Assembly (NCBI RefSeq): GCF_004210375.1
Contig: NC_134837.1
Span: 22,577,586-22,641,585, forward strand
Length of the DNA stretch: 64,000 nt
Origin: Tachypleus tridentatus
Lineage: Eukaryota; Arthropoda; Merostomata; Xiphosura; Limulidae
Direction: 5' to 3'
The notes under the pieces were generated by a model, which was given only the letters and a program-made list of their open reading frames with translations, was not told the DNA's origin and did not search any database. Positions 1 to 10,950 of this stretch are shown in pieces. A program made the position numbers and the translations under genes. The first letter of the stretch is position 1. Each line of letters opens with the position of its first letter.

Positions 1-1740
1 CATGCAAATGAACCAAATGAGGAAAAAGAAGGAAAGACTGGACGATGATAGAAGGACAGGTAAAAAGATAAAAATATGGTGAAAAAAGTGAAAAGAAATT
101 GACAAGGCCATATGATATCATGGTGTAGACTGACAATCCCTAGTCAAACAGCCTGGTGAAAAAAGAATGATAAGCAACAGAACAAGAACCAGTGGTGATA
201 GAAATGTTACTTGCATCAGGAAATAGTTGGAGTGAAAGGAAGAATCAAGTGGTACAAAAGAGAAGCAACATAAAATGAAACTCTAAGATGAAATAAGAAG
301 AGCTGTCTAAAATGCTGATGATGATGGAGAAAAGAAGCCAAGACATAGCTGGCCAATAAGACATATCAAAAGGACTTGACAAGCAGTGTCACTAAACATC
401 ATCAGTACATGTTGGGTGAGATAGATAGCAGAGGACATATACAGAAGAGACCAACATAGGCCGAGGATGTCAAGAGCCACAACAGCCTGTTGTGGAACTG
501 GAGATCAAAAGAGCTTAGGGTAATCAGACATTCCATGACTCACACACAAAATGTAAAAGAATGAACCTGAAGAAGAAGTGAAGAGAAAAGAACCCTGAAA
601 AGGACCAAATACAAAGCAGAAATCAGGTACAACTAAGAAAATAAAACTAGCCCTCCCAGATAAATAGCTTTTTGGAAAAGAAAAGATGTAGCTACTGAAC
701 AGGAGCAAAATGTGGCTAAATGTCTAGAAAGGAATGGAAATGATAGAAGACTGTAGATGTGGTAAATAAAAGTCTTTATGACTTGGTTGAAGAAATAAAG
801 AGCAAAATGCATGCCACATGGTAAAGTTCAAAACTGGTATACCATACTGTGATAGATAAACCAAAGGAAACATTGTAATAATGAGGCTACTGGAATGAGA
901 AGAAAGGCATTTCAGGAATAGAATACTCCATTCAAAAGCTGAAGGAAAACAACCTATTAAGAGGAAGAAATACCTTCAATGAAGAGGTGTCAGTTCCCAG
1001 CATTCAAGGGAAGAATGAAGAGAGAGGCAAGTGACACTCCCTGTGACAATCAAAACCAAGAGTTCTGAAAACGTGTCCTCAAAATAGTGGAGGTGCTACA
1101 GATCAGAATATGGAGGGAAAACAATGGAGAAACTGGAAAAAGAGCTACTTGGATCCTGGTGGAGGTAAGAAGAAAACAGAGAGCAAATGGATAGGTCAAG
1201 GAGAAAGCAGAGAAATGAGCCCTGGTAAGTGATATTGAAGACAGAGGATCAACATCCTAAAGACTGAAGGAATTCCTGGAACTATGGATTGAAGAAAGCA
1301 GAAGGATAATAACAATAAGCCATGTTAAAGAAATCATGGAAACAAGGAGGATGACGTAGGAAATAGTGGGAACAATGCTGAGACAAGATGATTTCATAAT
1401 GAAAACTAAAGTTAGGTGAAGGAAAAATCAATAAAAGTACACTGCAAAAGCAAGGAATAAAAATCAAGAAAAAACATGGGGCACTGGAAAAAGGGAAAGC
1501 ACAGTATAAACTCAACACAATCAACAAAGATAGAAACAAATGAGGGGCTACTCAACAGAAATGATAAGGCTAAGGTAAATCAAGATGGTGGAAAGAACTG
1601 GACAAAAATGTTGGTCAAGTGGTAAGGCTCAGGAATAAATACTGCATAGGAATCAGAGTAACTTAGGAGGGAAAATGGTAGTAATATCTTCTACACACAA
1701 AGAATTTTCAGCAGTCATAAACATGGTGAGGAATTTTGAT
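1..1740 (+). repeat. Purine-rich tract resembling the family X tail
   Basis: The plus strand is dominated by A and G with frequent aga, gaa and gga triplets, as in the tails of the family X copies at 33.6-34.2, 49-49.9 and 55.6-58.0 kb. Its complement gives short hydrophobic Phe/Ser/Leu-rich frames that I do not treat as genes. I did not find the diagnostic family X modules here, so membership rests on composition only. Confidence 0.35.
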
Positions 1741-2289
1741 AAAATACATTGTATGCTTTCTCAAGTTCTGTAAACAACTATAGTATATGACATTAATTAG
1801 TCTTATTTCATGTAAAATATTGACTTCATGAAGAAAAGTAGAATCTCTGATGAATAAAGCCCCATAAACAGAGGGTTTATAGCATAGGACTGGTCAAAAA
1901 TGCCCTTCAATTTTGTTTTATAGAAAATAACTTATGTACAGCTTCATGGAATTAGAAAAACTTTAAAAGTAAGGCTCTTGGCCTGGTAAAGTGATATATC
2001 ATAGGGGTGATATTATGGCCATTTTCAGAAAGCAAGGTAATAAAAGTTTTCCAAGACTTGTAGCAAAATTTTAATTATAACTTGCCAGCATGATTAATGG
2101 ATATTTCAAACAGCAGAGTTAGTCACCTGAAGTTGGATTTCCAGTTCTGGCTTCGAGTTATTTGACATTATGGCCATTTTCATATTTCATATTGAACTAG
2201 ATGTACTTTGATTCTTAAAAGGGAATCACATTAAAAAAGGTCTAAGGTATAAATTAAAAAACTTAAATAGCACTAAAAAGATTGATGAC
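1741..2289. other. AT-rich stretch, nothing recognised
   Basis: I see no open frame, repeat unit or convincing splice pair in this AT-rich interval between the purine-rich tract and the LINE fragment. Confidence 0.5.
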
Positions 2290-3300
2290 CTTTAAAAAAC
2301 TAAAAACGTTTCCAAGGTGGACAGTGCATGCAAACGGTTTTAGAGAGAAAGATGTTAAAGCCATCTGCTGTGGTCCACTTCAGTAAACAATTGAGAGCAG
2401 TCTGTAGCTGCCGCTCAACATCCCTCATGTTCAACAACTGACAAGAGGTGTGAGAGTCATTGACATAGAGCCCATTTGCAACAGTAAGAAGGAGTTGTTC
2501 AGTGATGTCTTTATACTGTATAGAAAAGAACGGGAGAGTGTTGAACCCACATGAGCTTGGAATCGCCTGTCCCTCAACAAATTTTTAATAAAAATGGGCA
2601 AATGGCCATGTAACCCATATATATGGAGGTCCTGCAAAATATCATATCTCCATGTTGTATCATAAGCCTTCTCAATGTTAAAGAATAATGATACAAGATG
2701 TTGTCATTTGAGAAAGGCTTCTCTGATTGACGTTTCAAGTCGAATCAGGTGGTCCATGGTGAAGCGCTGTTGTCAGAACCCACACTGGATGGGTGAGAGG
2801 AGGTTGTTTAGTTCAAGAAACTAAACAAGACAAGTATTAACCATAATCTCTAAGGTCTTACAGAGAGAGCTCATCAAAGCAACTAGACAATAGTTTGAAT
2901 GAACCTTGGGATCTTTCCCAAACTTAGAGAAAGGAAGCACAATAGCTTGACACCAGGCATCAGGGAAAACATTCTCTTGGCAGATTCAGTTAAAAACAAT
3001 CAGAAAAACAGTAAGATAACAAGATGGATAGCATAGTATTTCATAGTATACATCATCAGGTCTGACTGAACTACTGCCAGACTGATGGCCAGTTTGAGTT
3101 CCACCTGTGTAAAGGGACGATTATAGTCATAGAGACAATCAGCAGGAAAGAGGTGATTGCCCTGCCCGAAAGGTGACTGTATTGACAGGTTTCAGAAATG
3201 TTTCCTGTAAGGAAAGACATACAAGATGGTAGGAAGCAATCAGTGTTTTAATGTCATCCAGATTACAATGTAAATCTTAGCAGTTCCATTGTATCAAGGT
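2290..3300 (-). pseudogene. Jockey-like LINE: endonuclease start and reverse transcriptase, decayed
   Basis: Conceptual translation of the minus strand across several frames gives non-LTR retrotransposon pol. An endonuclease start (DDIKTLIASYH, then LSLQETFLKP) lies near 3180-3290. The frame then jumps to RT N-terminal sequence (FTQVELKLAISLAV), so most of the endonuclease is deleted. RT follows with a FNIEKAYDTTW-type block and LQDLHIYGLHGHLPIFIKN near 2580-2700, a signature of the Jockey clade. The reading is broken by stops and frameshifts and ends before the catalytic YADD region. It continues the gag fragment immediately upstream on the same strand. The clade assignment follows known Jockey motifs and was not tested by search. 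Confidence 0.75.
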
Positions 3301-4025
3301 GACCATTTTTATTTATGTGTAGGCAAACTGGGTGGAGAACCCTTCTGTTTATGATCATGTCTTTTTTCTTTACTGTCTTTATTTGAAGGTAGGTCTATCG
3401 ATGTCCATGGATCCTGCCCTGGGTCGATTGAACAGGTCTTTGCTCTTGAAAGAGGATTACAGCAACTGAGGATGTGAACGAATGATCGTTTTGCATCTTG
3501 GGGTGTGAGAAGAAGATGTACCTGAAGAAATGCTTGCATCTGGAACCAAAGGAAGTGGATCTTGGGATTTGCTGGAATGTATGTTAAGGACAGAGATGGG
3601 TGTTGAAGTTGATTTATCAATTTTTTTAACCATGTAGGTCAAAAGACTTTTCATTTTGTTTGAGAATAATTCATTTGGAGGCAAGAGAGATCCATCTGCA
3701 CTCCCACTGTAGTAGTGGAATGATGTGCAGCAGTATACATCCGAGATAAAGTGGTGGACAGCAACTTTTGAGCTTCAGGGTAATGTTTTCAACTGTTTTT
3801 AAATGCTGTCCACCATGTGTGCTCGTTGTAGTGACAAGGACCACGACATGAGGTCTTCGAGTGACCAAACTGCTGATACTGGAAACATCTGAGAGGGTTT
3901 GGAATGTATGGCTATACCCTGCAATTAAGATAACCTGCCTTGATGGTGACAGGTGGATGTGGTGATATAAATGGCAGAACGAGGATACTGGTCACCATTG
4001 TAATTCCATCTTTGCGAGTGGAGAT
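3301..4025 (-). pseudogene. Jockey-like LINE ORF1 (gag-like) fragment
   Basis: Minus-strand translation shows PYIPNPLRCFQ followed by FGHSKTSCRGPCH near 3840-3900. This is the CCHC zinc-knuckle region of Jockey-type ORF1 proteins, which bind the element RNA. The second cysteine of the knuckle is replaced by tyrosine and a stop lies just before it. A low-complexity Ser/Thr/Pro-rich stretch follows down to about 3310. The upstream edge abuts the Penelope-like copy at about 4030. It is non-functional. Confidence 0.7.
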
Positions 4026-4032
4026 ATGCTTC

Positions 4033-4950
4033 ACTATACATTCCTTGGGACTCAGCACATGAAACAAAACAAAAACTCAACATACTAAGAAACCAAATAA
4101 ACACAGCCATAAAACTATGCTCACCAGATAAAATTAATGATGAATTAGACAAAATAAAACAATACTTCATCAACATCAATAAGTTTCCTCCACAAACCGT
4201 AGAAAACATTATAAGCACACACATAGACAGAAAGCAAAATCAACCAACAAAAGTAAATATATCTAATGAATAAAAAAAATCACGAAACCATATACTGCTG
4301 CATACCATATATTCCCGACATCAGCAGACAAATAACCAACATTTGGCAAAAAACTAGTAACAAAATATGACATTCCAGTTAATACCAAATTTATTCAAAA
4401 CCCAGGCACAAAACTGAGGTCTATACCATGTAAAACTACACTGACAAACACCACACCAACATTATTTATAAAATACAATGTGATAACTGCCACGACTTCT
4501 ATATTGGAGAAACAAGTAGAAAAATGGAAACCAGATTCAAAGAACATAAAAAGTCACCTGCACATGTTTTCGAACACTGCAAGTCAAATAAACACAACAT
4601 AACCATAAAAAAACATCAAATACTAAATAAACAAACAAACATAAACAAATGCAAAATTAAAGAAGCCTTACTTACACAACAACTTAAATCCAAAATAAAT
4701 CAATATAAAGGGACGCCTTTATACCTATATTAAATATAATAAAATAAAATTATATATTCAAACATCTAACACTGTCCTCTACATTCCGACACTCAGTTAC
4801 ACAACCCCTTCCAAACATGTGGTCAGCTTCTGGTCAGTTACCTCTTTCTTTCTTTGTGAACCTGACGATGACCGAAGAAGGTCGAAACATTGTTCACTCT
4901 TCTACATAAAATATTTTCTCAACCCAAATGAGCCGTTTTTGCATATATAT
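4033..4950 (+). mobile_element. Penelope-like element copy 1, 5'-truncated
   Basis: This copy is nearly identical to the 3' two-thirds of the copy at 30.3-31.9 kb and begins abruptly at the sequence coding IPWDSAHETKQK. It keeps the post-RT linker and the C-terminal GIY-YIG endonuclease (IYKIQCDNC, then FYIGETSRKMETRF near 4450-4560), the domain pairing that defines canonical PLEs. A frame break lies near 4270 in an A-run. The 3' untranslated part carries a hammerhead-like motif (4856-4897) and ends near the GAGCCGTTTTTGCATATAT sequence shared by all three copies. It lies between two Jockey-like fragments of opposite orientation. Confidence 0.85.
4856..4897 (+). ncRNA. Hammerhead-ribozyme-like motif in PLE copy 1
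   Basis: Helix I pairs GTGAAC (4856-4861) with GTTCAC (4892-4897). The CUGANGA core is at 4862-4868 (CTGACGA). Helix II pairs GACC (70-73 of this block, 4870-4873) with GGTC (4880-4883). The second core GAAA is at 4884-4887. Helix III is minimal (ACAT). One extra U (4869) lies between core A9 and helix II, a departure from the textbook core. Hammerhead motifs with very short helix III are known from Penelope-like elements, where they are thought to process element RNA. Activity is inferred. Confidence 0.5.
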
Positions 4951-4984
4951 TTACCTATCAACTGTTTTTTCACTATTTTATTTA

Positions 4985-5990
4985 AGTTTTTATTTGAGGG
5001 GTCTATAATAAAAAAAATAATATTTTGGTGTCCACTGACCCCACCCACCATGGAGCCCTACGAAGGGATGCACTACAATGCCAAACAAAGGCACTGCAGC
5101 AACGCCAGGGTTTCATGAGCACTATACTCAAACACTAGCATTAGATACAATATCCACAACACCTGTTGAGAACATCCAACACTAGTACTTGGTTGACCCT
5201 AGCCCAAGTGAACCAGCCGATTAATCCAGAGGGGGCATCCGAAGGCCATCCATCCACAGGAATTGAAGGCCCTAGTGGTGTGTTAGGGTTGGACCCCTCA
5301 ACCACCAGGATCCTCTCCTCCACTTCCTTGGTCACCACACATGGCAAACATGTGGGTGGATGTTTAGATCCCAGAGGAGATAAACTGAAAGAACAGAACC
5401 TTCCCTAGGAGGTCCCCTCAGCATGTACAGGAATCCACACCGAAGAGAACAGTGTGTGAAAAGAGTATAAAGAATGCACAGGCATTGATACAACAACTTC
5501 CTTTGACAATATCTCTGATAAAAAAAAAAAGCTAATACACTGTAGATTTAGTCTGGAAGATGTTATTCTGATGCTTATTCAACAGTGTTTGGTAACTGTC
5601 AAAAAGTTTCATCCTGACAGCATGCTTCACACCAAAATAAGGAAAAGAGATTGGATCAACAGTGCCAGTGACGAGTAATTTGGCTCTAGTGATGACATTT
5701 CATTCCTCTATAGTCCAACATGAGCAGGTATCAAATAAAATTGGGCAGCTTAAAGTGATGAAGTTAAAGTTAAGGGATTTCAGTCTTTAAGAAAAGCTCA
5801 ACAAGTGTGCATAGGTAATATTGTGATGCTTATTGATGATGTGGTTCAGAGCAAGTGAGATTGCATACCATTCTGCTTCAAATACAAAAACTTAAGATGG
5901 GATTTTGTGAGGAAAATGGCAGTTACAGTAAACCATGACAGTCCCACAGTCACCTGATTTTAAAAAATCAGACAAACTGTAAAACAGAAA
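4985..5990 (-). pseudogene. Jockey-like LINE 3' part: RNase H domain and 3' region
   Basis: Minus-strand translation near 5850-5960 reads GDCGTVMVYCN and VFVFEAEWYAISLALNHI, matching the RNase H domain that ends pol in Jockey-type LINEs. The lower-coordinate part (about 4990-5480) would be the 3' region. It contains a 68-codon open frame that I cannot assign. RNase H lies upstream, on the minus strand, of the gag-RT fragment at 2.3-4.0 kb. The two pieces are therefore not collinear parts of one intact copy, and the PLE sits between them. Confidence 0.55.
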
Positions 5991-7021
5991 ATATTTTCTT
6001 ATGTGATTTTATCTACACAAGTAACTGAAGCAATGTGTGTATGCGTATACATACATATAATATTTAGTACATATCCCCACCACAATGTGGATCCTATTTC
6101 TTCAGTCACTTTATAATCCCACACTGCAGTTTGTACCCTAGAATCCTTTTTAAAAATGCAGCATATTTGTTTAATTTTTAATCTAGATGTGTTTTGTTTT
6201 GACTTTTTAAAAAATTATGGTTATGATATAAATGATCAGAGGTTGGGATTTGGTGTTTCTAATACAATCCTTCTTCATGATTTTATTCACTTATTTAACT
6301 TCATTAAAATGTACAAATATATGGTGATAATACATAAATTTCTATAAATTTAGTAATGTGATATTGGAATAACATAAAATCTGAAGTTTTATTGAAAGAA
6401 AACTATGTAATACATTTATACGCATTTAGATACATGACAAAAAGTGTTTGAGGAAAGAAGGTATTTTTCAAGTCTATTTTGTTTTAAACAGCATTTCACA
6501 ACAAAAATTATAAAATTTCAGAAACTCAAAAAATCATAAATACTATATATCATTTTCCCCTTATTTTGCATAGAAATTACTTATAGAAAGTAAAGGTATG
6601 CAATTTGATTCAGTATCTTCTATGTGGAACCAAAGAAGACAAGTCTGCTGATTTGAAAAATCCTGTCCAAAAACTGGTTAACCAAAGACTATTCCCCCCC
6701 CCCATTACAAAATGTTAAGATATTAACATTGAATAAAAACTAAAAAATTGTTTCAAATGTCCAGTCAAAAACAGTGTTGTATATGATTACTCTGCTTGAC
6801 AAAAAACAAACACCTTGTTGTCCCAGTCACTCATGCTTAGTTTTAATTTTATAATACTTAATGAAACCTTTGTAAGCACAGCATACAACTGCTATTGTTT
6901 TGTTTCTAAAAACTACCAAAGACAAAAGTTTGTAATATATTTTGAATACAGTGAACAAATTGTATCACTTTTAAAACTATTACAAATGATTATTTCGAAT
7001 GAAAACTAACATATATACATA
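5991..7021. other. AT-rich, nothing recognised
   Basis: Mostly AT-rich sequence with a run of nine C near 6697. The open frames are short and without domain character, and I find no splice pair worth reporting. Confidence 0.5.
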
Positions 7022-7023
7022 TA

Positions 7024-8257
7024 CACTACATGATCAAAAGTATGTGGACACCCAACAATCACATCCATACATGCTTGTTGAACATCTCTTTCCAAAACCA
7101 TGGGCATTAATATGGAGTTGGTCCTCCCTTTGCTGGTATAAAAGCTTCCACTCTTCTGGGAAGGCTTTTCACCAGATTTTGGAAAATGGTTGCAAGGATT
7201 TGCTCCTATTCAGCCACAAGAGCATTACTGAGGTCAGGTGAGAAGGCCTGGCTCGCAATCGGTGTTCCATTTCATCCTAAAGGTGTTCTATGGGGTTAAG
7301 AGGTCAGGGCTCTGTGCAGGGCAGTCAAGTTCTTCCACACCAACCTTGGCAAGCCACGTCTTTATGGACCTCGCTTTGTGCATGGGAGCATTTTAATGCT
7401 GAAACAAAAAAGGCCTTCCCCAAACAGTTGCCACAAAGTTGAAAGCACACAATTTTCTAGAATGTCATTGTAAGCTGTAGCATTAAGAACTTTCACTAGA
7501 ACTAAAGACCCTAGTCCAAACCATGAGAAACAGTCCCAGACCATTATTCCTCCTTCACAAAACTTTACAGTTGGTACTATGCATTCAGGCAGGTAGTGTT
7601 CTACTGGCACCCACCAAACTCAGATTCATCCATCAGACTGTTAGATAGTGAAGCATGATTTATCACTCCAGAGAACATGTTTCCACTGCTCCAGAGTCCA
7701 ATGGCATTGTGCTTTACACCACTCCAGCTGATGCTTGGCATTGCACATGGTGATCTTAGGTTTGTGTGCAGCTGCTCAGCCATAGTAACTATTTCATGAA
7801 GCTCCAGATGAACAGTTCTTGTGCTGACGTTGCTTCCAGAGGCAGTTTGAAACTTGGTAGTGAGTGTTGCAACTATGGACAGATGATGTTTATGTGCTAT
7901 GCACTTCAGCACTCAGTTGTCCCATTCTGTGAGCTTGTGTGGCCTACAGCTTTGTGGCTGAGTTGTTGCTGCTCCTAAAAGTTTCTATTTCAGAATAACA
8001 GCACTTACAGTTGACTGGGGCAGCTATAGCAGGGCAGAAATTTGATGAATTGACTTGTTGAAAAGATGGCATCCTATGATAATGCCACGTTGAAAGTCAC
8101 TGAGCTCTTCAGCATGACCCATTCTACTGCCAATGTTTGTCTATGGAGACTGCATGACTGTATGCTTGACTTTATACACCTGTTAGCAGTGGGTGTGACT
8201 GAAACAGCCAAATCCACTAATTAGAAGAGGTGTCCATGTAATTTTGGCCATGTAGTG
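7024..8257 (-). mobile_element. Tc1-like DNA transposon, decayed
   Basis: Terminal inverted repeats begin CACTACATG...AAAAGTATGTGGACA on the left and end GGCCATGTAGTG on the right. The element is flanked by TA, the Tc1/mariner target. The length of about 1.23 kb fits the family. Minus-strand fragments encode a DDE transposase: [24 protein letters not shown] (split here as [11 protein letters not shown] and [11 protein letters not shown]) and a degraded PAQSPDL block with a frameshift just before NPIEHL. The catalytic glutamate codon of that last block is still readable. Stops and frameshifts make it non-autonomous. It is a sister copy of the element at 47.2 kb. Confidence 0.9.
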
Positions 8258-9102
8258 TATATAACATCATATTTAATAAGCAGCCAAAAAAGTTACATTA
8301 AAATTAACAAACTTCTTAATATTTTACCACCTGTTTTTCAACTGATGAGTTGGATAGATTAATTATCTAAAAATAAAACAAACATACAATTTACTGTATT
8401 TTAACTCTTTACTGTTGACTTTATCATAACAAATACCAACTAAGCAATATTTCAGGCAAATAAAATGAAGCAAGTAATTTTTCATAACTAAGACATGTGT
8501 ACAATGTTATAAAGAAAAGACTTGTTTAGCATGGGTTATGAGAAAGATATATAAAGATAAGATTTCATTGCAAAGGTCTAAAAATGTGGGAGAGACAGAA
8601 TTAACTGAAAAAGAAGCAAACAAAGATATAAATGCTGCAAGTAATAAAACAAGACCTAATTATAATATCATGTGTTATTGATTATAATAATAAACAGCAT
8701 ATTGCTTTGTTTAATATATACCTATATAACCCAATTCCTGATATAAATAAGTAGAACTTTAACACCCGAAGAAGAGGTTTTCCTTTGATCATAGGCCAAA
8801 GGTGAGGTCACTGTGTGTGCAGACTCACCTTCAAAATCTTATTGAACTATTTTATGAATGTATGTCAATAAGTTTAGTATCAAACTGTAGATTATAATTC
8901 AAATATTAGTACCATACATAAGTTAATTTCTTAATTTAAGACTAAATGTAAAAAAAATACCCTAAATAATGATTTTTGCATGTCACATGGTACACTGAAT
9001 GCAGCACTGATTCAAAATTAGAGATTGTGATGTCTAAATACATAATCTATAGTTTCTTATAACCTAGATACACAAAATGGTTATAAGGTAGTGAAAGAGC
9101 GT
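8258..9102. other. AT-rich intron-like sequence
   Basis: No repeat or long frame is recognised. The only item of note is the weak candidate exon at 8852-8884 on the minus strand. Confidence 0.4.
8852..8884 (-). CDS. Possible terminal coding exon of the minus-strand gene
   Basis: The minus strand shows a reasonable acceptor (TATAATCTACAG) just above 8884. Reading in phase 0, as required after the 15648-15683 exon, gives FDTKLIDIHS and a TAA stop. A strong donor-like AAG/GTGAGT lies 20 nt after the stop, which argues against a simple last exon. No clear polyadenylation signal was found. I rank this well below the other exons. Confidence 0.2.
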   Translation of the reverse strand, partial: FDTKLIDIHS

Positions 9103-9214
9103 CTTTTTCTTATAGCAAAGCCACACCGTATTATCTACTGTGTCCACCAAGGGGAATAGAACCCCCGAATATAGCATTGTAAGTCTGAAGACTTACTGCT
9201 ATTCCAACAGGGGA
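9103..9214 (-). repeat. tRNA-derived SINE, type 2
   Basis: The copy reads TTTTTCTTATAGCAAAGCCAC on the plus strand and ends near a run of G. Its complement carries a degraded B-box-like GGTTCTATTCCCC. It matches the copies at 53.61 and 63.46 kb. The tRNA-like head faces the minus strand. Confidence 0.7.
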
Positions 9215-9669
9215 CTAGTAAAAAGAGTTAATCAAGTTGAAGGGAAACCAAGGTGCATGTATTGCATGATTGCAACAGAGTAGAATCAAAGCAATGCACA
9301 ACAAAGTGATGTCAAAAGTGTGGTTCATCAATTTGTTAAAAATCAAAACCCAGCAACAAAAGAAGAGTTTGATGTTGGAACCAAGTTAACAAAAGCCAAG
9401 GAGTAAAGTTAAGTGGATGAAGCAGTAAATCCAGGAAAGAGTGTCTTTTTATATTCTTATCTTTCCTGTTTTAGTTTTGACAGTGGTTCAGTTAACACCT
9501 GAAATCCAAGCAGATGCTTCCAGAATCTAGCTAAAAGTTCAGATAACATTTATGTCTCTTTGACTGAACACTAATCCAATCCATGTTATTATTCAACTTC
9601 TATAGATAGATCAATAAGTTATGTTTTCTTGTGAAGTCTTAACAGTTTTACACCAATTGTAAAATAAAA
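9215..9669. other. Nothing recognised
   Basis: No supported feature. It may be the degraded left part of the element containing the 9670 frame, but I see no terminal repeat. Confidence 0.4.
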
Positions 9670-10245
9670 ATGGTAAATGTAAAGAGGGCACCTAAATGTT
9701 TGACTGCTGAGCAAGCAATGAATATGTTCAATCAGTTAGATCAAGGAAGAGGTGATAATAATGATGATTATGATACTGTAATTGACTTTGGAAGAGACTC
9801 TGGTGATGAAAGGAAACAGTCTCCGAGACCCAGTTCTAGTGCTTCTGAATCAGCTGATCAATGGGGTCATCACTTCAACCAGGACATAATGGTAAAAAGA
9901 GGCTACAAAACTGAGTTTCAGCTAGACTTGTTTCATCTTCTAGATCTACACTCACTACTAAAGCCAGAGACAATGACTAGGCTGAGATAGATTTGATAAG
10001 ACAGGTCTGCCACAAGTAATGAATTTGAGTTTTTGTCAAAGAAAAAGTTTGATCCTGGTGTACACACTAATATCAATGATAATTCAGTACAACTTAAACA
10101 TTTCAAATCTCTGTCTACAGATGATGTAAGTAATATTTTTATCACTGTTATCAACGAGTATGCCAAAGCATAATTTCCAAAGAAAAGTCTTGCTTGGAGC
10201 CAGTCTGGCATTTGATCTGGACTCCCTTTATCCATTATAAGCTAC
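9670..10245 (+). pseudogene. Possible piggyBac-like transposase N-terminal remnant
   Basis: An ATG-initiated 106-codon frame begins with KRAPKCLTAEQAMNMFNQLD, then an acidic Asp/Ser-rich stretch. After the stop a different frame gives FKSLSTDDVSNIFITVINEYAKA. The order LTAEQA, acidic linker, then a short helix before an INEYA-like motif recalls the N-terminus of piggyBac/PGBD transposases. The DDD catalytic core is absent. No TTAA-flanked ends were found. It could instead be another protein, so the call is tentative. Confidence 0.35.
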
Positions 10246-10264
10246 TGAGGTTTTTTGCAATGAC

Positions 10265-10410
10265 AATGTAAATGGGAATCAACAAATGATCTAGGAATCG
10301 AGACTCACCAGTTTCTTTACATCCTCCTATTGAATGTTTGTTAATAGGAGGATGTAAAGAGACTGGTGAGTCTTGATTCCTAGATCATTTATTGATTCCT
10401 ATTTACATTT
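10265..10410. repeat. Long hairpin: about 67-bp inverted repeat with 11-nt loop
   Basis: The left arm (10265-10331) and right arm (10343-10410) are near-perfect reverse complements with a few mismatches. They are separated by GAATGTTTGTT. The arms contain no coding motif I recognise. The structure follows directly the possible piggyBac-like remnant. Confidence 0.9.
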
Positions 10411-10625
10411 ACATTCCCATTTCCCTTCACCATCAAGTGAAAATGAAATTAAGAAAAGTTATGATGATAATTATAAGGACATTATGAAAATAAATCTAGC
10501 AAAACTCCTCCAAAATTTCTTGCTGATTATAAATTGTGTGATTCATTGTTTAAGAGTAGAAAATTAATGCTAGTGTGGATGAGAATTGGAAATCACTGTT
10601 AAAAGTCAGTTGGTAAATAAATGTA

Positions 10626-10868
10626 TAGGGTGGTCTGTAAGTCCCGACCCATCCATATGCTGTTATGTTATATTTAATTGTGCATGTATTATAAATTTGT
10701 TTCTTTTTTTTTCAGAGAAATATGGCTGATCTAAGCCCATTTACACTTGAAGAGCGTATTGTGACATAATCGTCGCATAATATTATGCAGTGAAAATGAG
10801 GAACAGCACACAGATACAGTGGATACATAAGATATATGGATGGGGAGTGACTTACGGGCCACCCTGTA
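10626..10868 (+). mobile_element. Mariner-derived MITE (internally deleted)
   Basis: The left end reads AGGGTGGTCTGTAAGTC and continues with CCATCCATAT. The right end is its near-complement, ending GGGCCACCCT, and TA flanks the element. Inside, ATGGCTGATCTAAGCCC opens a short frame MADLSPFTLEERI, which looks like the start of a mariner/IS630-type transposase. It hits a stop shortly after. The element is therefore an internally deleted, non-autonomous derivative of about 240 bp. Confidence 0.8.
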
Positions 10869-10950
10869 GAGAAGTGGGTACAACATGTAGTAGGAACTGG
10901 AAAAATTGAGATACTGAAGTTTTATTTGAAGTAGGATTATCAATTTAGTG

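Noticed and set aside
5141-5408. Overlapping 68- and 80-codon frames on both strands
   Set aside because: Both lie in the 3' region of a Jockey-like LINE piece. No domain is recognised, and opposite-strand frames cannot both be real here.
8821-8830. Strong minus-strand donor AAG/GTGAGT
   Set aside because: All three frames upstream of it contain a stop before the nearest acceptor, so it does not bound a coding exon. Kept only as a caution for the 8852-8884 candidate.
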